From Prochlorococcus sp. AG-402-O16 (GTDB taxonomy: Bacteria; Cyanobacteriota; Cyanobacteriia; PCC-6307; Cyanobiaceae), in NCBI GenBank assembly GCA_003216415.1, contig QCIY01000003.1, positions 88,232 through 152,231 of the forward strand: a stretch of 64,000 nt of DNA. Reading direction: 5' to 3'. This document shows, piece by piece, positions 1-9,246 of the stretch. The position numbers were made by a program, and so were the translations under genes. Below the pieces are notes generated by a model that searched no databases, was not told where the DNA came from, and worked only from the letters and a program-made list of their open reading frames with translations. Position 1 is the stretch's first letter. Each line of letters starts with the position of its first letter.

Positions 1-1251
1 AATGAAGATATATATCCACCGAATAATAGAAATATTAAATTCCTAAAAGCTCCAATAGAATTATCTTCTGCATTATGTGGATTAAATCGAATTGGACATT
101 TTGATGGCGTTTGTACAGTAATTTATAGATTCCTTAATCTCATCAAGCCAAAAAATCTTTACTTAGGAGAAAAAGATTGGCAACAACTTTTAATCTTAAA
201 AAATCTTATCTTAAGAAAGAAATTAAATGTTGATATTAAATCTATTCCTACACAAAGAGATTTTGATGGAATTCCTTTAAGTTCACGTAATGTACATTTA
301 TCAAAAAACGAAAGACAATTGATTAGGTCTTTTTCAAATGAGTTATTAGAAGCAAAAAAAAATTTTCATCAAGAAAAAAAGATCAATTTAAACGAAATAA
401 TCAAAAAGCTATCTGCAAAAAAAATTTCAATTGAATATTTAGAACATTTACACCCTCATACACTCCAAAAAGCAAAACTTGAGGATAATATTTCGTTACT
501 GGCTGGTGCGATAAGATGTGGAGAGACAAGATTAATTGATCACGTTTTTCTAATGAAAAGAAGGCCGATTATTGCAATTGATGGTCCTGCAGGATCAGGT
601 AAAAGTACTGTAACAAAGTTAATAGCTAAGAAACTTAAACTTTTATATTTAGATACTGGAGCAATGTATAGGGCTTTGAGTTGGCTTATGATAAAAGAAA
701 GTATTGATTATAAAAAAGAAAAAAAATGGCAGAATATTCTCAAAGATATATCTATTGTTTTCAAGTCGAATACAAATTCAAATCAGGATGTTTATATTAA
801 TAACTACTGTGTTACTGAAGAAATTAGATCGCAAAAGATAAGTTCCATCGTTTCTAAAATTTCCTCAATAAAAGAAGTAAGAAAATTCTTAGTAGAAGAA
901 CAAAGAAAAATTGGAGAATCAGGCGGACTTGTAGCTGAGGGAAGAGATATAGGAACTACTGTTTTTCCTCATGCAGAACTTAAAATATTTTTAACTGCTA
1001 GCATCGATGAAAGAGCAAAAAGAAGAAAATCTGATAAAAATAGTAAAGACTCACAAGAAATAGAACTTCATACATTAAAAGAACTTATAAAGAAAAGAGA
1101 TTTTGAAGATTCCAATAGGGAAATTTCACCTCTAATAAAAGCGAATGACGCAATAGAAATTATTACTGATGGATATTCAATTAATGAGGTAGTGGATCAA
1201 ATTATTGATCTTTATAATGACAAGATTCCTAAAGAGACTGAAATTAAATAA
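1..1251 (+). CDS. panC/cmk: Bifunctional pantothenate synthetase / cytidylate kinase, 5' end missing
   Basis: The reading frame is open from the first base, so the gene starts before the window. The first part shows pantothenate synthetase motifs (GHFDGV, LGEKDWQQL, an SSRN loop), the enzyme joining pantoate and beta-alanine for CoA synthesis. From about base 560 the frame continues into cytidylate kinase, which phosphorylates CMP/dCMP: P-loop GPAGSGKST at 583-609, then DTGAMYRA and EGRDIGTTVFP. The PanC-Cmk fusion is a known cyanobacterial arrangement. An internal ATG-type start around 319 would lose most of PanC, so the upstream frame is preferred. The minus-strand neighbour converges two bases after the stop. 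Confidence 0.95.
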   Translation, partial: NEDIYPPNNRNIKFLKAPIELSSALCGLNRIGHFDGVCTVIYRFLNLIKPKNLYLGEKDWQQLLILKNLILRKKLNVDIKSIPTQRDFDGIPLSSRNVHLSKNERQLIRSFSNELLEAKKNFHQEKKINLNEIIKKLSAKKISIEYLEHLHPHTLQKAKLEDNISLLAGAIRCGETRLIDHVFLMKRRPIIAIDGPAGSGKSTVTKLIAKKLKLLYLDTGAMYRALSWLMIKESIDYKKEKKWQNILKDISIVFKSNTNSNQDVYINNYCVTEEIRSQKISSIVSKISSIKEVRKFLVEEQRKIGESGGLVAEGRDIGTTVFPHAELKIFLTASIDERAKRRKSDKNSKDSQEIELHTLKELIKKRDFEDSNREISPLIKANDAIEIITDGYSINEVVDQIIDLYNDKIPKETEIK

Positions 1252-1253
1252 AT

Positions 1254-1727
1254 TCAAGAAATACTTTCCAAAAAACCGTTTACAGAGTCTTCTAAAATAT
1301 CAAGTACATAATCGAAGCCCTCATCACCTCCAAAATATGGATCAGGAACTTCTTGCTCATTAAAAACTGATCTAAAATCTTGTATTTTTTTAATTGATGC
1401 AAAATCAGTTGAAGCTGTTCTATTCTTAAGATCTTGAATATTTATAAAATTTGAATCGTCCATCGCAAGAATATAGTTAAATTCATCAAAATCTTTGCTA
1501 GTAACTTGACGAGCCCTGCTTAAGATATTTATATCTCTTCTTTCTGCCGCAATTCTCATCCTAGAGTCAGCTTTTTTTCCAATATGCCAACTCCCAGTTC
1601 CAGCAGAATCTACAATAAAGGCATCGGTTAATCCCTTCTTTTCAAGTAGATTTATAAAGATAGCTTCTGCTGCAGGAGACCTACAAATATTTCCCAAACA
1701 TACAAAAAGAACAGAAATTTTTTTCAT
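1254..1727 (-). CDS. Low molecular weight protein-tyrosine phosphatase
   Basis: A 157-residue cytosolic phosphatase with the P-loop signature CLGNICRSPAAE at the N-terminus. Cys10 would be the nucleophile and Arg16 the phosphate-binding residue. The general-acid loop DPYFGG (Asp129) lies near the C-terminus, as in the LMW-PTP family, and the length is normal. It lies 32 bases downstream of pebB on the same strand and may be co-transcribed with the bilin operon. Family members remove phosphate from tyrosine of proteins or from small phosphoesters; nothing here identifies the substrate. An arsenate-reductase role is possible for relatives, but there is no ars context. Confidence 0.9.
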   Translation of the reverse strand: MKKISVLFVCLGNICRSPAAEAIFINLLEKKGLTDAFIVDSAGTGSWHIGKKADSRMRIAAERRDINILSRARQVTSKDFDEFNYILAMDDSNFINIQDLKNRTASTDFASIKKIQDFRSVFNEQEVPDPYFGGDEGFDYVLDILEDSVNGFLESIS

Positions 1728-1759
1728 ATGATTTCAAATTTCAGTTAATTATAAGACTT

Positions 1760-2521
1760 TTAAGTAGTAAATAAAACTTCCTTAATTAAAGATTCAGTAA
1801 ATTCTTTACCAAACAAACTCGACAACATTGGCCTTGCTGGATCGTTATCTCTTCTATATTTCAAATAATTATTTTGACCATTTATTAATTCTTTTTGCAG
1901 TTCCATATTGGCTTCTTTGCTTTCAAAAAGAATTTCTAAATACAAATCAAGATATTCCTTAAATGAGGTATAAAGCTGATTAGCAATTAAAAAGTCACTT
2001 CTTTCTTCTTTTGGTAATTTTGACCAGATTACTCCTGGAGAAAAAAATCTAGCTACATCTCTAGACATATTTTCAGCTAATGGGAGTGATGAATGACAAT
2101 GATTTTTGAGTTTTATAAGTTTTTCTAATAACTCATTATTGTATTGATTTTGTATTTTTAATGAAGGCTGAAAATCTAATACTAATAAATGACTATTAGG
2201 TAGAGAAACAAAATCTACTCCAAAAAATGGGACGTTATAAACAGTATTTGGAATAATTAAAAAATTTAAAACAGAATAATTTGGACTATTTATACATACT
2301 GCTCTTGCAAATTGAATTCTTTTCTTATGCGTTACACCCCAAGTAGAGAGATTCACATTTTTTTTTGATTTTTTTGAACCATAAGTTGAATCTTTATAAG
2401 AATATTCCGAGGGTATTATTTTTTCTAAACAGTTATATTTACTTAAATTATTAGTTAAATATTTTAGAAAATTATGCCATCTCCAATCTGGCCTGTAAAA
2501 AATAGTATCTTGTATTAACAT
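1760..2521 (-). CDS. pebB: Phycoerythrobilin:ferredoxin oxidoreductase (PebB)
   Basis: A 253-residue ferredoxin-dependent bilin reductase (FDBR family). PebB takes the 15,16-dihydrobiliverdin made by PebA and reduces it to phycoerythrobilin using ferredoxin electrons. Family features seen are the central [12 protein letters not shown] segment followed by LLVLDFQPS, and the C-terminal [14 protein letters not shown] motif. It directly abuts pebA with no intergenic base, so the two are translationally linked, fitting known metabolic channelling between PebA and PebB. The order ho1-pebA-pebB gives a complete heme-to-phycoerythrobilin route in one operon. Assignment as PebB rather than PcyA rests on gene order and the length of the protein. 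Confidence 0.93.
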   Translation of the reverse strand: MLIQDTIFYRPDWRWHNFLKYLTNNLSKYNCLEKIIPSEYSYKDSTYGSKKSKKNVNLSTWGVTHKKRIQFARAVCINSPNYSVLNFLIIPNTVYNVPFFGVDFVSLPNSHLLVLDFQPSLKIQNQYNNELLEKLIKLKNHCHSSLPLAENMSRDVARFFSPGVIWSKLPKEERSDFLIANQLYTSFKEYLDLYLEILFESKEANMELQKELINGQNNYLKYRRDNDPARPMLSSLFGKEFTESLIKEVLFTT

Positions 2522-3232
2522 TCAATGAATAATCTCATTATTTAATGTAAAAAGAAATTTATTGATAAATTTTTTTGTCCATTTTTCTCCAAAAAAAGAT
2601 TTAAACAATTTATCAGCAGGGTCTTTTTCAAAACTGTACTTATCATATTTAATTTGATTAATCTTTATTTCTTCTGCATTTAAAAATTGATTAACAGAAT
2701 TCGATTTATAAATTTTCAAATAATTGTTTACAAATGTATGGAATATATTATTTAAATCTCTATCAAGATTTAATTTATTTCCTCTACATATAATCACCCA
2801 TGGGGAAAAATACTTTTTTGAATCATATATATTCTTCATTTTATTATTATCAAATGCAGAATATTTTCTCTTAATATTACTTAGACTTGAACAATATTTT
2901 TCAAGATACATGTTTTCTTGAATTAAAGGTTGATAATCAAGTATTGCTAATAACTTTTGAGAAGTTCCAAACCATAAAATATCAGCTCCTAAAATAGGCA
3001 TTTCACTATCAAAATTTGGATATGCGACAGTATTAAAGACTTGCAGTTTTTTTCCACCATCTAATCTTGTTATTCGCCACTTTCTATATTCGGGAGATGA
3101 AAAAAGCCAATTTTTAATAATATATTTTGAGTCTTCATTGTGATGTTCTTTGAATTCGCTAGATATTTGTAATTCATGACCATTTAATTCATCAATATTG
3201 GTTTTAAGGAAATTAACTAATGAATCAAACAT
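2522..3232 (-). CDS. pebA: 15,16-dihydrobiliverdin:ferredoxin oxidoreductase (PebA)
   Basis: A 236-residue FDBR-family enzyme that reduces biliverdin IX-alpha at the 15,16 double bond with ferredoxin as donor. Diagnostic features are the [12 protein letters not shown] segment, the following [10 protein letters not shown] strand and the C-terminal [13 protein letters not shown] motif, all parallel to those in the next gene. It starts six bases after the ho1 stop and ends exactly where pebB begins. The paralogous pair with heme oxygenase makes the assignment secure. The product is a substrate for PebB and is probably passed on directly. Confidence 0.93.
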   Translation of the reverse strand: MFDSLVNFLKTNIDELNGHELQISSEFKEHHNEDSKYIIKNWLFSSPEYRKWRITRLDGGKKLQVFNTVAYPNFDSEMPILGADILWFGTSQKLLAILDYQPLIQENMYLEKYCSSLSNIKRKYSAFDNNKMKNIYDSKKYFSPWVIICRGNKLNLDRDLNNIFHTFVNNYLKIYKSNSVNQFLNAEEIKINQIKYDKYSFEKDPADKLFKSFFGEKWTKKFINKFLFTLNNEIIH

Positions 3233-3238
3233 AAATTA

Positions 3239-3949
3239 CTAGGTCTCGGTGCTTCCTTTCCTTACTTTTTTTGTAATGTAATTAAATACAATCTTGCCTA
3301 AAACAGCAATCAAGTTACCTTCAAGCTCCTTAAACATTTTCATATTGTAAGTAAAAGCTTGATTAGCTTCATCAATAATTTGATCAGCAGTCTTTTGATT
3401 TATTGGAAGTTGATTCAAAGTAAGGGAATATTCTTCCTTGAATTTCTTTTCATCAGCAATTAATTCAAACTCATAAAAATTTAAACCATCATTTCCCTGC
3501 AAATTTAATGCTTTTTTAGCGATCCTTTTCAAAATTTGCCCCCCAGATAAATCTCCTATATAGCGAGTGTAATGGTGACCAACCAATAGCTCTGGTGAAT
3601 TTTTTGCTACCTCTCGAATTCTTTCAACGTATTCTTTTGCTGAGTGAGAAATATTAATTTCATTCTTCCAGTTATCACCAAAATAAAATTTAAGATCATT
3701 TACAAGAGTTTCTTTCCTGAATAATGATTTAAAACCTATAGGTTTTATTACGGGATGTTCCTCATTGACCAGTCTTTCAATTTCTTCTTCCATAGCGTCA
3801 TAAACAAAATATAAATCACTAATTAATTTTCTATAAGATTTTTTTTCAACAACTCCTTTTAAAAAACAAGCCACAAATCCAGTATTTTCTGCCATGGTGT
3901 GGGATTTTTTTGTCCCTTCTCTTAATTGTCCTGCAAGAGCGACTGCCAT
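3239..3949 (-). CDS. ho1: Heme oxygenase (biliverdin-producing)
   Basis: A 236-residue heme oxygenase of usual length. The N-terminus (LREGTKKSHTMAEN) carries the proximal heme ligand His17, the position known for cyanobacterial HO-1. The distal-helix signature YIGDLSGGQIL follows near residue 135. The enzyme opens heme with three O2 and ferredoxin electrons to give biliverdin, CO and iron. It is first in a tight minus-strand run with pebA and pebB, so its biliverdin is destined for phycoerythrobilin. A 57-base gap separates it from the upstream unknown gene, leaving room for a promoter. Confidence 0.95.
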   Translation of the reverse strand: MAVALAGQLREGTKKSHTMAENTGFVACFLKGVVEKKSYRKLISDLYFVYDAMEEEIERLVNEEHPVIKPIGFKSLFRKETLVNDLKFYFGDNWKNEINISHSAKEYVERIREVAKNSPELLVGHHYTRYIGDLSGGQILKRIAKKALNLQGNDGLNFYEFELIADEKKFKEEYSLTLNQLPINQKTADQIIDEANQAFTYNMKMFKELEGNLIAVLGKIVFNYITKKVRKGSTET

Positions 3950-4006
3950 ATATTTTGAATTATTTTTGTAAGTGTATTTAATCTACAAGGAAAATACATA
4001 AAACAG

Positions 4007-4438
4007 CTAATTTTTGTTACCAGCGGATGTTGTAGAGAATAGCTTATAAAGTTCTTTACAAACCAAAAAAAGGTTATCTTTTTGTTCCTTTTGCGGTAGA
4101 TGAGTACCAGTCATTTCCCAATCACCGATGGTAGCCACTCTCCATCTCTCAGAGGGAACAATCATACCTCGCATTATTATTCCCAACAATTTCGGGACTC
4201 TGTCATCATTATCATTTTCAATTCTTAATTGTACGAGTATTGCTCTACATTCGATAAGAGGACTCCAACCAGGGAAATGAAACGCAAAATCAATAGAATC
4301 TTGCATGGATTCATTATTTGAATTCTCCCAGGGACTAAAATTTACTCTTGCATCTGGAAAATATTTCCGAAACAAAGCAGCTGTAGAAGCAACTTTATTA
4401 GCTATTTCAATATTACTTACATTTGAACTCGCATTCAT
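4007..4438 (-). CDS. Conserved cyanobacterial protein of unknown function, 143 aa
   Basis: I do not recognise a named family. The frame has an ATG start, ordinary composition for this genome and no signal peptide or membrane segment, so the product is probably cytosolic. The N-terminal third is predicted helical (IEIANKVASTAALFRKYF). The middle alternates hydrophobic and polar residues like beta strands (CRAILVQLRIEND, then KLLGIIMRGM) and contains several tryptophans, suggesting a small alpha/beta fold. It lies upstream of ho1 on the same strand and divergent from icd. Its location suggests, but does not show, a link to bilin or heme metabolism. Confidence 0.75.
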   Translation of the reverse strand: MNASSNVSNIEIANKVASTAALFRKYFPDARVNFSPWENSNNESMQDSIDFAFHFPGWSPLIECRAILVQLRIENDNDDRVPKLLGIIMRGMIVPSERWRVATIGDWEMTGTHLPQKEQKDNLFLVCKELYKLFSTTSAGNKN

Positions 4439-4648
4439 AAGTAGCTGAGTATTTTTTTGAAAATGACATAATTTGCTTTAACTTGCTTATTAACTACTTT
4501 TTCTTTTAATAAAGATGTTGAAATGCTGATCAATAAAGTATTCTCTATTCACATTTGAATAATAAATTTCTAGGTTTTAAAGAAAATAACTCATCGCAAA
4601 TTACAATACGAAGAAATTCAATAAGTTATCTTTTATTAATTCAATGCT

Positions 4649-6073
4649 ATGCCAAAATTTGAAAAATTAACTTTACCTAATGAAGGCGAGATAATAACTT
4701 TTAATCAAGGCAAACCTAATGTTCCGAATAATCCAATTGTCCCATTTATTAGGGGTGATGGTACTGGAGTTGATATTTGGCCTGCTACTCAAATCGTTCT
4801 TGATTCAGCGATTAAAAAAAGCTATGGAGATGAAAGAAAAATTAATTGGTTTAAAGTCTATGCAGGCGATGAAGCTTGTGAACTTTATGGAACATATAAT
4901 TATCTGCCTCAAGATACTATTGAAGCAATAAGACACTTTGGTGTGGCCATCAAAGGTCCTTTAACCACTCCCATCGGTGGAGGTATTAGATCTCTTAATG
5001 TTGCATTAAGGCAAATCTTTGATTTATATAGCTGTGTTAGACCATGCAAATATTATTCAGGAACTCCAAGCCCTCACAAAAATCCTCAGAATTTAGACGT
5101 TATTGTTTATAGAGAAAATACTGAGGATATCTACATGGGAATTGAATGGGAAGCGGAGGATAATAATTGTCTTGAGTTAATTAATCACTTAAATAACGTT
5201 GTCATACCAAAAAGTAAAGATTTAAAAAATAGATCCATACCAAACGGATCAGGTATTGGAATAAAACCGGTGAGTAAATCTGGGAGCCAAAGGCATATTA
5301 GAAAAGCTATTGAACATGCTAAAAGATTATCAGGAGATAAAAGGCATGTAACTCTTGTACATAAAGGGAATATTATGAAATATACAGAAGGTGCATTTAG
5401 AGATTGGGGATATGAATTAGCAGTAAATGAATTTAGAGAAGATTGCATTACAGAAAGAGAAAGCTGGATTTTAGATAATATTCAGAAAAATCCAGAAATC
5501 ACAATTGAAAATAATGCTCGAAAAATTGAACCAGGTTTTGACAAGCTTACAAATAACAAAAAAGCATTCATTTGCGAAGAAATTAAAGAAGTTATTTCAT
5601 CAATATCAAATTCTCACGGAGATGGAAAATGGAGAAAACTTATTCTTGTTGATGATCGGATAGCTGATAGTATATTTCAACAAATTCAAACTAGACCTCA
5701 AGAATATTCAATTCTTGCAACATTAAACCTTAATGGAGACTATGTGTCTGATGCAGCTGCAGCAATTGTTGGAGGCCTAGGTATGGCTCCCGGTGCAAAT
5801 ATTGGAGATAATGCAGCAATTTTCGAAGCTACGCACGGCACCGCTCCAAAACATGCAGGCTTAAACAAGATTAATCCAGGCTCAGTAATTCTTAGTGGTG
5901 TAATGATGCTTGAATATTTTGGTTGGGATGAAGCAGCTAACTTAATTACTAATGGTTTAAGTAAGGCAATAGAGCAAAAAAAAGTCACCTATGATTTAGC
6001 ACGCTTAATGGAACCAAAAGTAGAACCCTTATCCTGCAGCAGTTTTGCTCAAGAAATTATCTCAAATTTCTAA
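4649..6073 (+). CDS. icd: NADP-dependent isocitrate dehydrogenase
   Basis: A 474-residue enzyme converting isocitrate to 2-oxoglutarate, the carbon skeleton for ammonium assimilation and the nitrogen-status signal in cyanobacteria. The N-terminal FIRGDGTGVDIWP motif and the substrate site around GGIRSLNVALRQ (Ser115, Asn117, Arg121, with Arg131 following) match the bacterial NADP enzyme. It is longer than the roughly 416-residue E. coli protein because of an insertion at about residues 265-315, a feature known from cyanobacterial homologues. The cofactor and metal region near HGTAPKHAG is intact. The gene has its own 210-base upstream region, divergent from the unknown gene at 4007-4438. Confidence 0.97.
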   Translation: MPKFEKLTLPNEGEIITFNQGKPNVPNNPIVPFIRGDGTGVDIWPATQIVLDSAIKKSYGDERKINWFKVYAGDEACELYGTYNYLPQDTIEAIRHFGVAIKGPLTTPIGGGIRSLNVALRQIFDLYSCVRPCKYYSGTPSPHKNPQNLDVIVYRENTEDIYMGIEWEAEDNNCLELINHLNNVVIPKSKDLKNRSIPNGSGIGIKPVSKSGSQRHIRKAIEHAKRLSGDKRHVTLVHKGNIMKYTEGAFRDWGYELAVNEFREDCITERESWILDNIQKNPEITIENNARKIEPGFDKLTNNKKAFICEEIKEVISSISNSHGDGKWRKLILVDDRIADSIFQQIQTRPQEYSILATLNLNGDYVSDAAAAIVGGLGMAPGANIGDNAAIFEATHGTAPKHAGLNKINPGSVILSGVMMLEYFGWDEAANLITNGLSKAIEQKKVTYDLARLMEPKVEPLSCSSFAQEIISNF

Positions 6074-6075
6074 TT

Positions 6076-7425
6076 TTAAAAATTATTTTTATTTTCAAAA
6101 ACTTTCCAAATATTAACCAGTGAATCTTTAGTGCCAATGTTTCCAGGATGAGTAACAATAGGAAGTTTTTCGTCATTTTTGAGGTCATAAGTCACCACTG
6201 AAATGCCTGTTAAAATCTGTCCCTCAAGATAAACATAATCTGCATTAAGTCCATTACTAAGGATCAAATTTGTTGTTATTCCACCTTTTGAAATCAAATA
6301 GCCTATTTCATACTTCAAATCTGCGACTAATTCAGCAATAAAACAAGCAAGTAAATTATAAAAATTAAATAGTTCAGAAGAATCTAAGGACATAAATTTT
6401 CTTGAAGTAAACAAAACAGGAGTTTTTCCTTTCTCAAAAGAAAATCTAATTTCTTTCAAAAATTTATTTTTAAACAAATTCCTTCTCTTCTGATTATTAT
6501 CTGATGAAGAAATTTTAAAGAATTCAAAAACATCTAATTCAACTGGATTGCAATGACTTATCTCTAATAAATTATTCAATTGTATTGTTGAAAGTTCTAC
6601 ATAAGATCCAACAATTATCAGTCCTGGAAGAAAACTCTTTTTTTGATTTCTTATTCTTAAATTAGAGAAAAATATTTCACTCTGAGGGACACTTTTTTTC
6701 TCAGAAATTGAACTTATAAAACTTGCTGCAGTTCGAAAAAGGAATTTTTTTTGTTTGATTAATTTTTTAATTACTAAAGAAAATTTTTTTAGTTGAGAAT
6801 AATTTTCTACATCTACAATTACATGTTTATTATTCTTCAAGTTCTTTAATTTTTTAAAAACAATATTGTTTTCTTCATCATTTAGCATTTCGATATCTGA
6901 CAATAAAAGATTCTGAATATCTTCAAAATTTATTTGAGATTTACTCTTCTGAAATAAAAGATTCTTGACATTACTTGTCTCATATCCAAAAATTTTATCT
7001 GTTGCAAAAATTGTTTGACTAATAGGGGTTTTATCAACAAAATGTAATCCATTAATTGTTAATCTTTTACCCTCTATGAAAGCAGGAATATGAAAAGTAG
7101 CATCAAAAGGACCTAAGCAATTATTTATGGCATTAGGTTCCAAAAAATTATGCCCACGCAGAGTAGAATCTCCTCTACTGATAAAAATAATTTCTTCTTC
7201 ATATTTTTCAGAAGCTATGACGACCTTAAGATTTTTACAAATTTCTTCTATTGTTAATTTCGCATGATTTTCATCTAGTGATCTTGTGTTAGCCAAAATA
7301 AAAAATAGATTCGATTCAGATTCAAAACCTTTAACTAAGGTTGAGTAGTCCCACTTAAGAAGTAATAAACAATCATGAACAGTTTGAGAGCCTGTTGGAT
7401 CATCATCAATAACAACAAATTTCAT
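6076..7425 (-). CDS. Four-carbon acid sugar kinase family protein (DUF1537-like)
   Basis: A 449-residue protein with the two-domain layout of the four-carbon acid sugar kinase family. The N-terminal substrate-domain motif is DDDPTGSQT. The C-terminal nucleotide-binding part has SKGGITTNLIL followed by VTHPGNIGTKDSL, like the family's SGGETS and SGNFG loops. Characterised relatives phosphorylate erythronate or threonate-type sugar acids. Those usually sit with dehydrogenases and aldolases, which are absent here, so the substrate is unknown. It converges with icd two bases away and is 13 bases downstream of a mutarotase-like gene. The middle, about residues 160-280, is lysine- and asparagine-rich and less conserved-looking. 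Confidence 0.82.
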   Translation of the reverse strand: MKFVVIDDDPTGSQTVHDCLLLLKWDYSTLVKGFESESNLFFILANTRSLDENHAKLTIEEICKNLKVVIASEKYEEEIIFISRGDSTLRGHNFLEPNAINNCLGPFDATFHIPAFIEGKRLTINGLHFVDKTPISQTIFATDKIFGYETSNVKNLLFQKSKSQINFEDIQNLLLSDIEMLNDEENNIVFKKLKNLKNNKHVIVDVENYSQLKKFSLVIKKLIKQKKFLFRTAASFISSISEKKSVPQSEIFFSNLRIRNQKKSFLPGLIIVGSYVELSTIQLNNLLEISHCNPVELDVFEFFKISSSDNNQKRRNLFKNKFLKEIRFSFEKGKTPVLFTSRKFMSLDSSELFNFYNLLACFIAELVADLKYEIGYLISKGGITTNLILSNGLNADYVYLEGQILTGISVVTYDLKNDEKLPIVTHPGNIGTKDSLVNIWKVFENKNNF

Positions 7426-7438
7426 AAGTATTGCATAA

Positions 7439-8293
7439 TTACTTGAGATTTTTTATTTGTATTGAAGCATTAAACCTTTTACTATCATTTGATGGAATCA
7501 TAATATTTCTATAACCATCAACAAAAGAATTCCGAGGACTAGTCCAAGGTTCAAGACATATCATTCTTCTTGGAGGATCACTCCAAATAACGCCTAGATC
7601 AAATGGATATGGATGATTTAAAGTTACCTCTCTTTTAAAAATATTATCTCGAAAAGAACTTTTACCTGAAGTGTACATAAGAAGATCAACTCCTAAATTA
7701 ATATTTTTTAATTCATCCAAAGTATTACTTATAATGTTCCTTTCTTGATCCTGACAATTAAGTGGATTATCAATAAACTCTAAATTTTGGAAATCTGAAA
7801 TATTAAAATAAGGATGTAATCCAAAATTTATAGGCATTGCAGTATCTGTTTTGTTTTGAATACTAATTTCAAATTTTAAACAATTAATCTTTAAGGTAAC
7901 TTCAATCCTCAACTCAAATTCGAAAGGATAATATTTTTTGGTTTTTTTAGATGCATTTAAGAATAAGCATAAAAATTTTTCATTTTCATTGAAGGAGTAT
8001 TGCCATTGCAAATCCCTAGCGAAACCATGTTGTGGTAATTGCAAATAACCATTTCCAAATGCTGAACTAGAGGTATTGAGATTTCCACATATTGGAAATA
8101 AGATTGGAATGCCTCCCCTAATACTTTTAGTCTTGTCCATAAATCTTTTTTCATCGAAATAAAGTATTTCATTACCTTCCGAAACCCAATTTGTAATAAC
8201 TCCTCCTCTTGCAGGACAAAATTTGATGTAGTTATTTTTATCTAATTGAAAGACAAAAACTTCTTGGTCTTTATTAGATAATTTAATGAGCAC
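7439..8293 (-). CDS. Aldose 1-epimerase / hexose-6-phosphate mutarotase-like protein
   Basis: A 284-residue protein of the galactose-mutarotase superfamily. It shows the catalytic-type histidine in NFGLHPYFN and the glutamate in CLEPWTSPRNS near the C-terminus, together with an N-terminal RGGVITNW strand-turn and GGIPILFPICGN. This pattern matches the subgroup acting on hexose 6-phosphates (YeaD-like) better than galactose mutarotase. It would interconvert alpha and beta anomers in the cytosol. It lies between an alpha/beta hydrolase (9 bases upstream) and a sugar-acid kinase (13 bases downstream), so the three are probably one transcript. Substrate is not identifiable from sequence. Confidence 0.85.
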   Translation of the reverse strand: MLIKLSNKDQEVFVFQLDKNNYIKFCPARGGVITNWVSEGNEILYFDEKRFMDKTKSIRGGIPILFPICGNLNTSSSAFGNGYLQLPQHGFARDLQWQYSFNENEKFLCLFLNASKKTKKYYPFEFELRIEVTLKINCLKFEISIQNKTDTAMPINFGLHPYFNISDFQNLEFIDNPLNCQDQERNIISNTLDELKNINLGVDLLMYTSGKSSFRDNIFKREVTLNHPYPFDLGVIWSDPPRRMICLEPWTSPRNSFVDGYRNIMIPSNDSKRFNASIQIKNLK

Positions 8294-8302
8294 AATTATT
8301 AC

Positions 8303-9202
8303 TTAAAGAGAATCAACCCAATCCAAAATATGCTGATTAACTAATTCAGGTATCTCATCATGAGGACAATGTCCTGCATCAAGAATGATTTCTTTTGTAT
8401 TCTTTGGTGTAAATTTTTTATATAGATTTCTTTTTTTTGGAGTATTCATCCATGGATCTTTCCCTCCCCAAAGAAGTAATAATGGTGCATTTAGTCTTGC
8501 GAATAACTTGTCCAATGGCAATCCCTGAGGACCTGATGGGTTAAATACACTTCTAAAAACATTAAAAGCTCCGAAATCTAGCGAAGGCTTCCTTATTGAC
8601 TCAACTAAAAAATCATCAACATTTTTTTTATCAACATAAACTTGATTCAAAGTTTTTTTAATATTGTTTGGATTTCTCATATTCTCAAAAATCAAACGTT
8701 GAAGAACAATATTTTTCAAAAATATACCAGCAACTGTTTCAATTGAAGTTTGCAACATATTCTTTTTGATAGTTTTTTCTTCACTAAAATATCCCGCAGC
8801 ATTAAGTAATATCACTCCCGCGTTGAGCTCTTTTAATTCTGAACCAGCTGCTAATGCTGCGTAACCACCTAATGAATTTCCAACAATAATTGTAGGTTTT
8901 TTTATTTTCTCTTTTACATAAGCGACAACTTGATCTTTCCATAAAGATCCTGAGTATTCGACGTCTTGAGGCTTAGGACTTTTTCCAAACCCGAGTAAAT
9001 CCATAGCATGAACTTCGTATTTTGTACTCAAAACAGGGATATTAAATCTCCAATGATCCGTAGAAGCGCCGAAACCATGAATCAATAAAATTGCGTAATC
9101 TTTTGATGTTTGTTCGGGGTTAGCTGAAACAGTATGTATTGGGTAATTTAAAAAATTCCAGTCATAATTTACATCACTATCTTTCAGAGCTGATTTTTCC
9201 AT
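8303..9202 (-). CDS. Alpha/beta hydrolase family protein
   Basis: A 299-residue alpha/beta hydrolase. It has the oxyanion strand LIHGFGASTDHWR, then DLLGFGKSPKP, the nucleophile elbow VGNSLGGYAA (Ser about 112), an acid in LWGGKDPWM and the catalytic His in AGHCPHDEIPE. The HGFGAS-HWR and DLLGFGKS blocks resemble pheophytinase-like and chlorophyll-related hydrolases of oxygenic phototrophs, but this is inference. A paralogue with the same motif set is at 38966-39880. It starts a minus-strand run with the mutarotase and sugar-acid kinase genes. No signal peptide is visible. Confidence 0.88.
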   Translation of the reverse strand: MEKSALKDSDVNYDWNFLNYPIHTVSANPEQTSKDYAILLIHGFGASTDHWRFNIPVLSTKYEVHAMDLLGFGKSPKPQDVEYSGSLWKDQVVAYVKEKIKKPTIIVGNSLGGYAALAAGSELKELNAGVILLNAAGYFSEEKTIKKNMLQTSIETVAGIFLKNIVLQRLIFENMRNPNNIKKTLNQVYVDKKNVDDFLVESIRKPSLDFGAFNVFRSVFNPSGPQGLPLDKLFARLNAPLLLLWGGKDPWMNTPKKRNLYKKFTPKNTKEIILDAGHCPHDEIPELVNQHILDWVDSL

Positions 9203-9246
9203 TTATTGAAAAACTTTTTGTTTTTTGATTCTAATAAACTTATTTC

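Noticed and set aside
4439..4648. Possible NtcA site upstream of icd, because icd is nitrogen-regulated in cyanobacteria
   Set aside because: I looked for GTA-N8-TAC and found only a poor match (GTATTCTCTATTCAC); no canonical site is visible.
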